Assembly (NCBI RefSeq): GCF_026341855.1
Contig: NZ_JAPENW010000001.1
Span: 6,005,001-6,069,000, forward strand
Direction: 5' to 3'
From: Streptomyces sp. NBC_00568
Lineage (GTDB): Bacteria; Actinomycetota; Actinomycetes; Streptomycetales; Streptomycetaceae
Length of the DNA: 64,000 nucleotides
Positions 16,835 to 27,568 of this stretch are shown here, piece after piece. The notes beneath the pieces were generated by a model. The model saw only the letters and a program-made list of their open reading frames with translations, had not been told where the DNA came from and did no database searches. Numbering within the stretch: the first letter of the stretch is position 1; every line of letters begins with the position of its first letter. The position numbers and the translations under genes are program-made.

Positions 16835-18048
16835 CACACCGCCCGATCGACGAGGTGCTCCGGCCGGTCAGGCCGCACCCCGCCGAAGCCTTCTGGAACG
16901 ATCCGCCGACCCCCGACCAGGTCGACCCCGCCGTCCTCGGAGCGCTGCTCCGTCGGCACGGCTGGCAGCGCCGCGGGGGAGCGGCCGGACGGTACGGCCG
17001 ATGGACCCCACCCGGGCCCGGGGGCGGCGGCACCAGCCTGCTGGTGCCGGAGAACCGGGCCTTCCCCGACAGCGACGACCTCCTCGGCGAGGCCCTCGTC
17101 GCGCTCGCCCGCAGCGCCTCCCCGTCCGCCCGTGACGTGCTCGTCGCCCTCGCCGTGCCCAGCGACGAGATCCGCTGGTGGCGGGATGTGCCGACCGGTC
17201 CCGCGGGCGCCGCGCCCTGGACCGTCGAGGAGCAGCTGCGCGGCGCCGCCCGCCAGATGCTGCTCGCGGGCGCCCTCGCCACGCGCGCGCGTGCCGGCTA
17301 CTACGGCGCCCGCCACCGCAGGTCCGCCGCGGCCTCCCTGGAGAACGTCCTGGTCGGCGCCGAACCGAGCGGCCGCCGCCTCACCGCCTTCGTGCCCGTG
17401 GCCACCGGCCGGCCGCTCGCCGTACGCCTGCACGAGGCACTGTGCGCCGCCCGCGAGGCCATCGACTACCAGCGGGCCACCGGTGGCATGGAGGCCTTCG
17501 ACGCGGCCGTCGAGGCGGGCGTCAGCCATGAGCTGATGGAAGCCCTGGTGGCCCTCGTCCGCGGCACCGAGGGCGCCCGGATCGCTGTCGAGTGGTCGCC
17601 CGCCGCGGGCGTCCCCGAGGGCGGCGCGAACCCCGCGGAACCCGTCGAGTTCTCGCCCGGTGACCTGCCCGTGCTGCGCGAGGCCGGGGCCCGCTATCTG
17701 CGCGAGGAGCCGTCCGTGCCCGTGCGCGTCACCGGCGCCGTGGTCCGGATGCGCAGGTCGGGCCCGCGCGGGGCGGGCACCGTACGGCTGCGGGTCATCG
17801 CGGGCGCCGAGGTCCCGCACGTCCGGATGACCCTCGACGAGGAGGCGTACCGGATAGCGGGCCAGGCCCATCTGGTCGGACTGCCGGTGCGGGTGCACGG
17901 GCGGCTGGAGAGCCGCGGCGGCTTCCGCAGGCTCACGGACGCCTCCGGCGTCGTCCCCGTGCAGGTCGACGAGGCCGAGCGGGACCGGCTGATGAAGTCG
18001 CTCCAGGAGAATCTGGACTTCTTCGAGGAGGCGTGCAGCGAGGACTGA
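16831..18048 (+). CDS. Conserved protein of unknown function coupled to the DUF4365 gene (405 aa)
   Basis: Translation starts inside the stop of the DUF4365 gene. The protein has no signal peptide or spans and is rich in Arg, Ala and Glu. I do not recognise the family. The N-terminal half is mostly helical ([20 protein letters not shown], then [19 protein letters not shown]). The C-terminal part, about residues 285-390, alternates strands around [14 protein letters not shown], then [20 protein letters not shown] and [13 protein letters not shown]. That is reminiscent of an OB-like beta-barrel, though this is only a pattern impression. Its pairing with a nuclease-like gene is the best clue to function. 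Confidence 0.75.
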   Translation: MTHRPIDEVLRPVRPHPAEAFWNDPPTPDQVDPAVLGALLRRHGWQRRGGAAGRYGRWTPPGPGGGGTSLLVPENRAFPDSDDLLGEALVALARSASPSARDVLVALAVPSDEIRWWRDVPTGPAGAAPWTVEEQLRGAARQMLLAGALATRARAGYYGARHRRSAAASLENVLVGAEPSGRRLTAFVPVATGRPLAVRLHEALCAAREAIDYQRATGGMEAFDAAVEAGVSHELMEALVALVRGTEGARIAVEWSPAAGVPEGGANPAEPVEFSPGDLPVLREAGARYLREEPSVPVRVTGAVVRMRRSGPRGAGTVRLRVIAGAEVPHVRMTLDEEAYRIAGQAHLVGLPVRVHGRLESRGGFRRLTDASGVVPVQVDEAERDRLMKSLQENLDFFEEACSED

Positions 18049-18161
18049 GGGGGCGCTGTCCACAACCGTTTCGCGGAGGACACCCCGGGCTCGGTAGGAT
18101 TCGGGGCATTGCCATGCCATGCCGTATGTGGTGTGGAGTTCCCTTCAGTCAGGAGAGTCCG

Positions 18162-20138
<1,977 letters not shown>

Positions 20139-20176
20139 TCCGCAGGGGTCCGTACCCCCGCGTTCCGTACGCGGTC

Positions 20177-20213
20177 AGAAGCCCCCGGGAAGCTCAGCTC
20201 CCCGGGGGCTTCT
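20177..20213. terminator. Bidirectional terminator between thrS and the potassium channel gene
   Basis: A perfect 13-bp stem AGAAGCCCCCGGG/CCCGGGGGCTTCT with an 11-base loop. It lies 39 bases after the thrS stop and also covers the last codons of the convergent channel gene, whose TGA falls in the loop. Confidence 0.88.
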
Positions 20214-20850
20214 CGTCGCCCTCGCGCGCGAACACCTGCAACAGCCACGAGGAGAACGAGCCCGTCACCGCGCCGAGCAGCGCCAGACCGCACACCATCA
20301 TGGCGACCGCGATCGTGCGACCCTTCGGCGTCACCGGCGCCACGTCCCCGTACCCCACCGTCGAGAGCGTGGAGGCGGCCCACCACACCGAGTCACCGAA
20401 GGTGACGATCGTCGCGTGCGGTGCCTGGTACTCGGCCTGGTAGACGGCGAGGGCACCCGCGAAACCGAGCAGCAGTACCGCGATGCTCGCGTAGAACATC
20501 ACCCGCGCGTACAGCGGGAGGCGAGGCTCTCCGCGGCGCCGCAGCACGGCGTCGTAGAGCTTGACCATGCGCAGTGGCCGCAGCAGCGGCAGGACGAGCA
20601 CCACGGTGTCCAGCCCGTGGCTCGGGACGAACCGGAGGCCCTGGCCGCTCAGCCGCCACAGCACCAGGTAGTCGACGAGGAACGCCGCCCAGGTGAGCAT
20701 GATCACCGCGAGGCAGGCGTCCCGCCCCGCCTGGGGCAGACCGTGCGCCAGCACGAGGACCGCGTAGGCGGAGAGGAACAGCAGTGACGCGACCGCCAGT
20801 GGTACCTCGGTGCGCTGCTCCCAGCGGGTCATCGGGCTGTCGTCGTCCAT
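20194..20850 (-). CDS. Two-pore-type potassium channel with N-terminal transmembrane helices
   Basis: A 218-residue membrane protein. Two N-terminal spans (LAVASLLFLSAYAVLVLAHG; CLAVIMLTWAAFLVDYLVLW) are followed by an S4-like segment with spaced Arg/Lys (LLRPLRMVKLYDAVLRRRG). Then come a span, the pore helix and the selectivity filter STVGYGDVAP at about residues 153-162, and a final span. The TVGYGD signature identifies it as a K+ channel of the ion-transport-2 class. No cytoplasmic RCK/TrkA-N domain follows, so gating ligands are unknown. Its final codons are formed by the shared terminator hairpin. Confidence 0.9.
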   Translation of the reverse strand: MDDDSPMTRWEQRTEVPLAVASLLFLSAYAVLVLAHGLPQAGRDACLAVIMLTWAAFLVDYLVLWRLSGQGLRFVPSHGLDTVVLVLPLLRPLRMVKLYDAVLRRRGEPRLPLYARVMFYASIAVLLLGFAGALAVYQAEYQAPHATIVTFGDSVWWAASTLSTVGYGDVAPVTPKGRTIAVAMMVCGLALLGAVTGSFSSWLLQVFAREGDEKPPGS

Positions 20851-20917
20851 GGCCCCAGCTTCGCCGCATGCCCCTTTGTGTGACACCCGCCGACACGCCG
20901 CGAACGGGCGAAGCAAT

Positions 20918-21478
20918 ATGCTGCAACACATGACGAGTGAGCCGGAGCAGCAGATCGGAGTGGGAACGCAGGACGCGTTCCAGCGCCTTTGGACGCCCCA
21001 CCGGATGGCTTACATCCAGGGCGAGAACAAGCCCACCGGCCCGGGGGCCGACGACGGTTGTCCCTTCTGCTCGATTCCGGCCAAGTCCGATGAGGACGGG
21101 CTGATCGTCAGGCGCGGGGAGCAGGTCTACGCGGTGCTCAACCTCTACCCGTACAACGGTGGGCACCTGATGGTCGTGCCCTACCGTCACGTCGCCGACT
21201 ACACGGACCTCACCGCCCCGGAGACGGCCGAACTCGGTGAGCTGACCAAGCAGGCCATGACCGCCCTGCGCACCGCCTCCGGCGCCCATGGATTCAACAT
21301 CGGCATGAACCAGGGCACCGTCGCGGGCGCGGGCATCGCCGCCCATCTGCACCAGCACATCGTCCCCCGCTGGGGCGGCGACACCAACTTCATGCCGGTC
21401 GTCGGCCACACCAAGGTCCTGCCGCAACTCCTCGCGGACACCCGCAAGATGCTGGCGGAGGCCTGGCCCACCGCGTAG
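20918..21478 (+). CDS. HIT domain protein (histidine triad nucleotide hydrolase/phosphorylase)
   Basis: A 186-residue protein whose C-terminal half contains the histidine triad AHLHQHIVPRW near residues 141-151. An upstream CPFC (ADDGCPFCSIP) and the NLYPYNGGHLMVVPYRH strand are typical of actinobacterial HIT enzymes related to Ap4A phosphorylase. These act on dinucleoside polyphosphates or AMP-linked substrates; the exact substrate is not evident. Start could be ATG 20918 or ATG 20930, neither with a strong ribosome site. It is divergent from the channel gene across less than 70 bases. Confidence 0.88.
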   Translation: MLQHMTSEPEQQIGVGTQDAFQRLWTPHRMAYIQGENKPTGPGADDGCPFCSIPAKSDEDGLIVRRGEQVYAVLNLYPYNGGHLMVVPYRHVADYTDLTAPETAELGELTKQAMTALRTASGAHGFNIGMNQGTVAGAGIAAHLHQHIVPRWGGDTNFMPVVGHTKVLPQLLADTRKMLAEAWPTA

Positions 21479-21595
21479 TCCGGCACGGGGCGCCTTCTCC
21501 GGGCGCCCCGTCCCTCGCGGGCCGACGGAGTGCGGTCGGTCCTCGGCCCCACCGCCTCCGGTGTCACGCGTCCACATGTCGTACCGGCGCCGGCT

Positions 21596-21661
21596 TTACG
21601 CGTCATACAGGCCGGCCTTACGCGTCGTCCAGGCCGGCTCTACGCGTCGTACAGGTCCGCC
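21596..21661. repeat. 22-bp triplication at a gene end
   Basis: Three abutting 22-bp copies at 21596, 21618 and 21640, each close to TTACGCGTCGTACAGGCCGG plus two bases. The third copy is the 3' end of the membrane-protein gene including its stop codon (minus strand). The other two lie just beyond the stop and each carries its own TAA at the matching position. Confidence 0.88.
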
Positions 21662-23355
21662 TTGCGCGGCGAGACGTCCTGCACCGCCGTGCTGAGGAAG
21701 GCCGAGCGGTTGCCGAACTTCTCCGTGTCGACGCCGTTCTCCTCGAGGACCTTGATCGCCGCCGAGTGCACCACGCGCAGCACGGGCGTCGCGGCCCGCA
21801 GCGCGTCGTCCGCCATGAAACGGTGCCGCCACGGCTGATCGGCCCAGGCGTGCCGCAGTCCGAAGGGCTCGGGCAGCTCCAGACTCCCGCCGAGCCAGTT
21901 CAGAAGCGGCGGATACCAGGTCAAGGGCGCCCGCGCCGTGAGCCGCACGACCTCGTCCGCGGTGACCAGCGGCAGGCTCACCTTGCGGGTCTCCCAGAAC
22001 TTGACGGCCTTCGCGACCTCCTTGGTCGGGGCCTCCGGCTTGGTGGTGAACAGCGAGTTCACCGGTCCCAGCGCATGTCCGGTCACCTCGATGCGCAGCG
22101 TCTGGTGCAGCACGGTCACCGTGATCATCATGGTGATGATCAACTGGCCGTCCCACAGCGTCCACTGGACCCCGAGATAGTGCCGGTCGCCGCTGCCGAA
22201 CTGCTGCTTGTTGCAGATGTCCTGCACGGCGTGCGTCTTGATCGTGTAGGCGTCCACATCCGTGCCGCCCGGCCGGGCCACCGCCTTCGCGTTCTCGCCG
22301 ATCGGTGTGACGATCCAGTGCTTGATCGAAGGAGCGGGAAAACCACCGGTGTTGAGCGGACCGCGCTCCAGCATGCGCAACTGGTCGTGGATGTTGCGGA
22401 TCACGTCCCAGCTGCGGAACGGGTGGATCTCCTTGCCCGCGTCCCGTGCCACCAGGTCCTCGGCGAGCTGCCAGCTGCCCCAGCGGGTGCCCATGCCGAG
22501 TATGCCCTTGGGGCCCGCGTAGAAGACCGAGTTGGACTGCTGCTCCGCGGTGAGCCGGGCGAGCGCCTGGCGCAGCCGCTCCGCCGCCGTCTCCCCGGGG
22601 CTGCCGGGGACCGCCTCGGGGATCTTGGCGCCGATGCCGCCGCCCGACAGCAGGCTGTCCCAGCGCGCCCGCAGATCCTTGGCCGTGCGCTCGCAGATCT
22701 GCTTCGCCCACAGCCAGCCGACGACCGGGAGGATCACCGCGGCGCGCGCGTACCAGGCCCAGAAGCCAGTGAACGGCATGCGGAGGAGGAAGAGGACGGC
22801 CAGGGCGCCGACGGCGACGAGGAGGGTGGTGCCGAGCGCGGAGGCACGCTTGTCCTCGCGCTTGGCGATCTGCGTACGGATCTGGAAGACCAGCAGCCAC
22901 ACCAGCAGTCCGGGCAGGAACAGCAGCCCGCAGAGCACCATGACGGCCGACAGCCAGTTGTCGCGGTCCCGGCGGATGTTGGTGGACGCGAGGCAGTGCT
23001 CCACGACGACCTGCGGCTCGGTGCCGAAGGACTGGATCAGCGGTTTGCGGCCCGTGCCCAGCATGCGGGCCGCGACGGCCCCCGCGAAGGCCTCGCCGAG
23101 ATTCGGCGCGAACAGCTTGATCCGGCCGGCCTTGACCGTGGACTTGTGCCATTCGTTGTCGGCCTTGAGGATCTCCTCCACCGGATTGTCGCGGTAGGCC
23201 GCCGAGGCCAGGGCGAAGCTCGCCGCCGTCTGCCCCGCGGAGCCCGTGAGCGGCACTTGCGCCCCGGGAGTGAAATCGAAACCGTCGAACGCCACTTCCG
23301 CCCCCATCGCCGCCGCACCCGCTCCTGCGGCTTTCCCGACTTCGGTGTCCCGCAC
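21640..23355 (-). CDS. Unknown 571-aa protein with central transmembrane segments
   Basis: I do not recognise this family. The N-terminal 125 residues are soluble (GFDFTPGAQVPLTGSAGQTA, then SAAYRDNPVEEILKADNEW). Two pairs of spans follow at about residues 135-160 (LSAVMVLCGLLFLPGLLVWL) and 175-215 (TLLVAVGALAVLFLLRM; AAVILPVVGWLWA). The remaining 350 residues are probably cytoplasmic and contain FRSWDVIRNIHDQLRML and the end SPRKADLYDA. Codon use is ordinary for the region. The 3' end is triplicated beyond the stop. The gene is monocistronic by layout, with the EF-G-like gene upstream on the same strand 110 bases away. Confidence 0.75.
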   Translation of the reverse strand: MRDTEVGKAAGAGAAAMGAEVAFDGFDFTPGAQVPLTGSAGQTAASFALASAAYRDNPVEEILKADNEWHKSTVKAGRIKLFAPNLGEAFAGAVAARMLGTGRKPLIQSFGTEPQVVVEHCLASTNIRRDRDNWLSAVMVLCGLLFLPGLLVWLLVFQIRTQIAKREDKRASALGTTLLVAVGALAVLFLLRMPFTGFWAWYARAAVILPVVGWLWAKQICERTAKDLRARWDSLLSGGGIGAKIPEAVPGSPGETAAERLRQALARLTAEQQSNSVFYAGPKGILGMGTRWGSWQLAEDLVARDAGKEIHPFRSWDVIRNIHDQLRMLERGPLNTGGFPAPSIKHWIVTPIGENAKAVARPGGTDVDAYTIKTHAVQDICNKQQFGSGDRHYLGVQWTLWDGQLIITMMITVTVLHQTLRIEVTGHALGPVNSLFTTKPEAPTKEVAKAVKFWETRKVSLPLVTADEVVRLTARAPLTWYPPLLNWLGGSLELPEPFGLRHAWADQPWRHRFMADDALRAATPVLRVVHSAAIKVLEENGVDTEKFGNRSAFLSTAVQDVSPRKADLYDA

Positions 23356-23465
23356 ACCTGTTGATCAGGTCATCGTCTTGATCAGGTTCTCAGGGTAACG
23401 GCCGCGACCGAGATCCGTCGGCGGACGGCGGAAGCCGTCCGCCGACGGGCGAACCTCCCCAACCC

Positions 23466-25661
23466 TCAGGTACCCGGCGCCTGTTCGCGCAGCCGTTCGG
23501 CGATCTGCTGCGGCATGGGCTCGTGCCGCGCGTAACACCGGTCGAACCGCGCGGTGCCGTGCGAGATGGACCGCAGATCCACCGCGTACCGCCCGATCTC
23601 GATCTCCGGCACCTCGGCCCGTACGAGCGTGCGCCCGCCGCCCGCCTGCTCGGTGCCGACGACCCGGCCGCGGCGCCCCGACAGGTCGCTCATCACCGCC
23701 CCCACGTAGTCGTCGCCGACCATGACGCTCACCTCGGCCACCGGCTCCAGGAGATGGATCTTGGTGTCGCGGGCCGCTTCGCGCAGCGCGAGCGCGCCCG
23801 CCGTCTGGAAGGCGGCGTCGGAGGAGTCCACCGAGTGCGCCTTGCCGTCGGTCAGCGTGACCCGTACGTCGATGAGCGGATAGCCCGCGACCACGCCCTT
23901 GGCGGCCTGGGCGCGCACGCCCTTCTCGACGGACGGGATGAACTGCCGCGGCACGGCGCCGCCGACCACCTTGTCCACGAACTCGATGCCCGAGCCGCCG
24001 GGCAGCGGTTCGACCTCGATCTCGCAGATCGCGAACTGGCCGTGCCCGCCGGACTGTTTCACATGGCGTCCGCGCCCGGCCGACGAGCCGGCGAACGTCT
24101 CCCGCAGGGAGACCTTGTGCGGGACGACGTCGACCTGCACGCCGTACCGGTTGCGCAGCCGTTCCAGGGCGACGTCGGCGTGCGCCTCGCCCAGGCACCA
24201 CAGGACGACCTGGTGGGTGTTCGGATTCTGTTCCAGTCGCATCGTGGGGTCCTCGGCGACCAGCCGCCCGAGCCCCTGGGAGAGCTTGTCCTCGTCCGCC
24301 TTGCTGTGGGCCTCGATGGCGAGCGGGAGGAGCGGGTCGGGCATCCGCCACGGCTCCATGAGCAGCGGGTCGTCCTTGGCCGAGAGCGTGTCGCCCGTCT
24401 CGGCGCGGTTCAGCTTCGCCACACAGGCGAGGTCGCCCGCGATGCAGTGGGTGAGGGCGCGCTGCTGCTTGCCGAACGGCGCGGTGAGGGCGCCGATCCG
24501 CTCGTCGACGTCGTGGTCCTCGTGTCCGCGGTCGGTCAGCCCGTGCCCGGAGACGTGCACCGTCGCGTCGGGGCGCAGGGTTCCGGAGAAGACCCGGACC
24601 AGGGAGACCCGTCCCACGTACGGGTCGGACGCGGTCTTCACGACCTCGGCGACCAGCGGCCCGTCCGGGTCGCAGGCCTTCACCTCGCGCGCGGCGCCGT
24701 CCGGCGTGGTCACCGCCGGCGCCGGGCGTTCCAGCGGGGTGGGGAAACCGCCCGTGACCAGTTCGAGGAGCTCGACCGTGCCGAGCCCCTGACGGGCGCC
24801 CTCGGCGGCCGGAGCCGCGGCCAGCACCGGGAAGAAACTCCCGCGTGCCACGGCCCGTTCCAGGTCCTGCACGAGCGTCTTGAGGTCGATCTCCTCGCCG
24901 CCGAGATAGCGGTCCATGAGCGTCTCGTCCTCGCTCTCGGCGATGATCCCCTCGATCAGCCGGTTGCGGGCCTCGTCGATGAGCGGTTGCTGGTCGGGCC
25001 CCGGCTCCGCCTCCTTGCGCTCCCCCGAGGAGTAGTCGAACAGCCGCTGGGTGAGCAGTCCGATCAGGCCGGTCACGGGCGCGTGCCCGTCCGGCGCCTC
25101 GGCGCCGTGCAGCGGCAGATACAGGGGCAGTACGGCGTCGGGGTCGTCCCCGCCGAACGCCTCCGCGCAGATCCGGGTCATCTCCTCGAAGTCCGCCCGG
25201 GCCGATTCGAGGTGGGTGACCACGATGGCCCGCGGCATGCCGACGGCCGCGCACTCCTCCCACACCATCCGGGTCGAGCCGTCCACGCCGTCCGACGCCG
25301 AGACGACGAAAAGGGCCGCGTCCGCCGCTCGCAGACCGGCCCTCAACTCCCCGACGAAGTCGGCGTACCCGGGAGTGTCCAGAATATTGATCTTGTATCC
25401 GTCCCAGTCGACGGGTACCAGGGAGAGCTGCACCGAGCGTTGCTGCCGGTGCTCGATCTCGTCGTAGTCGGAGACGGTGCCGCCGTCCTCCACGCGGCCC
25501 GCCCGGTTCACCGCTCCCGCCGTCAGCGCGAGAGCCTCCACCAATGTCGTCTTGCCCGATCCGCTGTGGCCGACCAGCACCACATTCCGTACGGACGCGG
25601 GGTGGTCGGCCGCCGTAGCCCTGCCGGCGGCTCCGGGGTGTGCGTTCGCCTTGTCGCCCAT
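23466..25661 (-). CDS. Elongation factor G-like GTPase (EF-G2 type)
   Basis: A 731-residue translational GTPase paralogue, with GGGAGG before the ATG at 25661. The P-loop GHSGSGKTT (31-39) and DTPG (95-98) are intact. The guanine-specificity motif, normally NKxD, reads THLE (149-152), as in other EF-G-like proteins distinct from canonical EF-G. Domain II, the domain IV stretch (RGRHVKQSGGHGQFAICEIE) and the C-terminal domain V are all present, so the protein is full length. The canonical fusA is expected elsewhere in the str operon. It may act on ribosomes under special conditions, but its function is not established. It is divergent from the PIM operon across about 300 bases. Confidence 0.88.
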   Translation of the reverse strand: MGDKANAHPGAAGRATAADHPASVRNVVLVGHSGSGKTTLVEALALTAGAVNRAGRVEDGGTVSDYDEIEHRQQRSVQLSLVPVDWDGYKINILDTPGYADFVGELRAGLRAADAALFVVSASDGVDGSTRMVWEECAAVGMPRAIVVTHLESARADFEEMTRICAEAFGGDDPDAVLPLYLPLHGAEAPDGHAPVTGLIGLLTQRLFDYSSGERKEAEPGPDQQPLIDEARNRLIEGIIAESEDETLMDRYLGGEEIDLKTLVQDLERAVARGSFFPVLAAAPAAEGARQGLGTVELLELVTGGFPTPLERPAPAVTTPDGAAREVKACDPDGPLVAEVVKTASDPYVGRVSLVRVFSGTLRPDATVHVSGHGLTDRGHEDHDVDERIGALTAPFGKQQRALTHCIAGDLACVAKLNRAETGDTLSAKDDPLLMEPWRMPDPLLPLAIEAHSKADEDKLSQGLGRLVAEDPTMRLEQNPNTHQVVLWCLGEAHADVALERLRNRYGVQVDVVPHKVSLRETFAGSSAGRGRHVKQSGGHGQFAICEIEVEPLPGGSGIEFVDKVVGGAVPRQFIPSVEKGVRAQAAKGVVAGYPLIDVRVTLTDGKAHSVDSSDAAFQTAGALALREAARDTKIHLLEPVAEVSVMVGDDYVGAVMSDLSGRRGRVVGTEQAGGGRTLVRAEVPEIEIGRYAVDLRSISHGTARFDRCYARHEPMPQQIAERLREQAPGT

Positions 25662-25958
25662 GGCCTTGCCTCCCGTGCACGGTGAGGTCACTGTGGGCGC
25701 GGGACATGCCGAAGCCTCCCCCGACACGGGGGCACCCCCAGCGGTGGCGGCTCCGGTGACGCCCCGCGGTGTCTTCGAGCTTTGCACTCGCGTCACGGTG
25801 CGTCCATACAGGGGACGCGATCCCGCCGTGACACCGATGGCATCCCGTCGTGACACGGGGTGCGGGTGCCCGACCATCGCACAAGCGCACGCGTGACTAC
25901 GATGGGCCAGCCGACGGCCAGCAGGGGCCGCCCGGCGACACCGACCCTCGGGAAGGCC

Positions 25959-26624
25959 ATGCTGAACAAGTACGCGCGTGCATTCTTCACGCGTGTCCTC
26001 ACACCGTTCGCCGCGTTTCTCATCCGCCGGGGGGTAAGCCCCGACACGGTCACCCTCCTGGGCACGGCCGGAGTGATGGCGGGCGCGCTGGTCTTCTACC
26101 CCCGGGGAGAGTTCTTCTGGGGCACGATCGTCATCACGCTCTTCGTGTTCTCCGACCTGGTCGACGGGAACATGGCGCGCCAGCTCGGCCGCACCAGCCG
26201 CTGGGGCGCCTTCCTGGACTCCACGCTCGACCGGGTCGCCGACGGAGCGATCTTCGGCGGCTTCGCGCTCTGGTACGCGGGCAACGGCGACGACAACGTC
26301 CTGTGCGCCGTCTCGATCTTCTGTCTGGCCAGTGGCCAGGTGGTGTCGTACACCAAGGCACGCGGTGAGTCGATCGGCCTGCCGGTCGCCGTCAACGGTC
26401 TCGTCGAGCGCGCCGAGCGACTGGTGATCTCGCTGGTCGCGGCCGGTCTGGCGGGCCTGCACGCGTTCGGCGTGCCCGGCATCCAGGTGCTGCTGCCCAT
26501 CGCGCTGTGGATCGTCGCCGTCGGCAGCCTCGTCACGCTGATCCAGCGGGTCGTCACCGTCCGCCGGGAGTCCGCCGAGGCGGACGCCGCGGACGCCGCG
26601 CAGAACAGCGAGGCCACGTCGTGA
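25959..26624 (+). CDS. pgsA: CDP-alcohol phosphatidyltransferase, phosphatidylinositol-phosphate synthase-like
   Basis: A 221-residue membrane enzyme with the full CDP-alcohol phosphotransferase motif: Asp66 and Asp69 (SDLVDGNMARQ), then Asp87 and Asp91 (GAFLDSTLDRVAD). Five or six spans surround it. In actinobacteria this position, at the head of a PIM operon, encodes the enzyme joining CDP-diacylglycerol and inositol phosphate. I chose the ATG at 25959 with GGGAAGG upstream; earlier in-frame starts add a polar leader. The next gene overlaps its stop (GTGA). The symbol follows common usage in mycobacteria and Streptomyces. Confidence 0.88.
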   Translation: MLNKYARAFFTRVLTPFAAFLIRRGVSPDTVTLLGTAGVMAGALVFYPRGEFFWGTIVITLFVFSDLVDGNMARQLGRTSRWGAFLDSTLDRVADGAIFGGFALWYAGNGDDNVLCAVSIFCLASGQVVSYTKARGESIGLPVAVNGLVERAERLVISLVAAGLAGLHAFGVPGIQVLLPIALWIVAVGSLVTLIQRVVTVRRESAEADAADAAQNSEATS

Positions 26625-27568
26625 CCAGCCTCCAGGACAGGCTGGTGGACGGTGCCTACGCCCTGGGCTGGAGCACCGTCAAGAAGCTCCCCGAGCCGGT
26701 CGCCGTGCGCCTCGGCCGCACCATCGCCGACCTCACCTGGAAGAAGCGCGGCAAGGGCGTACAGCGTCTGGAGAGCAACTACGCGCGCGTGGTGCCGGAC
26801 GCGACGCCGCAGCGGCTGGCCGAGCTCTCCAAGGCCGGCATGCGCTCGTACCTGCGCTACTGGATGGAGTCGTTCCGCCTTCCCGCGTGGAGCCAGGAGC
26901 GGGTGGCCAACGGGCTCGAGATCAAGGACGTGCACCGCCTCACCGACGGGATCGCATCCGACCGGGGCGTCATCCTGGCCCTTCCGCACATGGCGAACTG
27001 GGACCTCGCGGGCGCCTGGGTCACCACCGGGCTGAAGACGCCGTTCACGACCGTCGCCGAGCGCCTCAAGCCCGAGTCGCTGTACGACCGTTTCGTCGCC
27101 TATCGCGAGGGCCTCGGCATGGAGGTCCTGCCGCACAGCGGCGGTACCGCGTTCGGCACGCTGGCCCGGCGCCTGCGCGACGGCGGACTGGTCTGCCTGG
27201 TCGCCGAACGTGACCTGTCCGCCTCGGGCGTCGAGGTGGAGTTCTTCGGCGAGGCGACCCGGATGCCCGCGGGACCGGCCCTGCTCGCCCAGCAGACCGG
27301 CGCCATCCTCCTGCCCGTGACGCTCTGGTACGACGATTCGCCCGTGATGCGGGGCCAGGTGCATCCGCCCGTCGAGGTCCCCGAGTCAGGTACCCGGGCC
27401 GAGAAGACGTCTGCCATGACACAGGCGCTGGCCGACGCCTTCGCCACGGGCATCGCCGACCACCCGGAGGACTGGCACATGTTGCAGCGTTTGTGGCTCA
27501 AGGACCTCGACCCCGGGAAGACTCCCCAGGAGTCCACCGCGCAGGATCCCGAGAAGAGGACCCCGTGA
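26621..27568 (+). CDS. Phosphatidylinositol mannoside acyltransferase
   Basis: A 315-residue LpxL/HtrB-type acyltransferase. The catalytic HxxxxD box appears as LPHMANWDLAGAWV (His and Asp, near residues 125-131). A second conserved block is ERLKPESLYDRFVAYREGLG, and a third is AERDLSASGVEVEFFG. In mycobacteria the enzyme (PatA) acylates the 6-position of the mannose of PIM1/PIM2 on the cytoplasmic face of the membrane. GTG at 26621 overlaps the pgsA stop, and the next gene overlaps in turn, so the three are one coupled operon. Confidence 0.9.
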   Translation: MTSLQDRLVDGAYALGWSTVKKLPEPVAVRLGRTIADLTWKKRGKGVQRLESNYARVVPDATPQRLAELSKAGMRSYLRYWMESFRLPAWSQERVANGLEIKDVHRLTDGIASDRGVILALPHMANWDLAGAWVTTGLKTPFTTVAERLKPESLYDRFVAYREGLGMEVLPHSGGTAFGTLARRLRDGGLVCLVAERDLSASGVEVEFFGEATRMPAGPALLAQQTGAILLPVTLWYDDSPVMRGQVHPPVEVPESGTRAEKTSAMTQALADAFATGIADHPEDWHMLQRLWLKDLDPGKTPQESTAQDPEKRTP

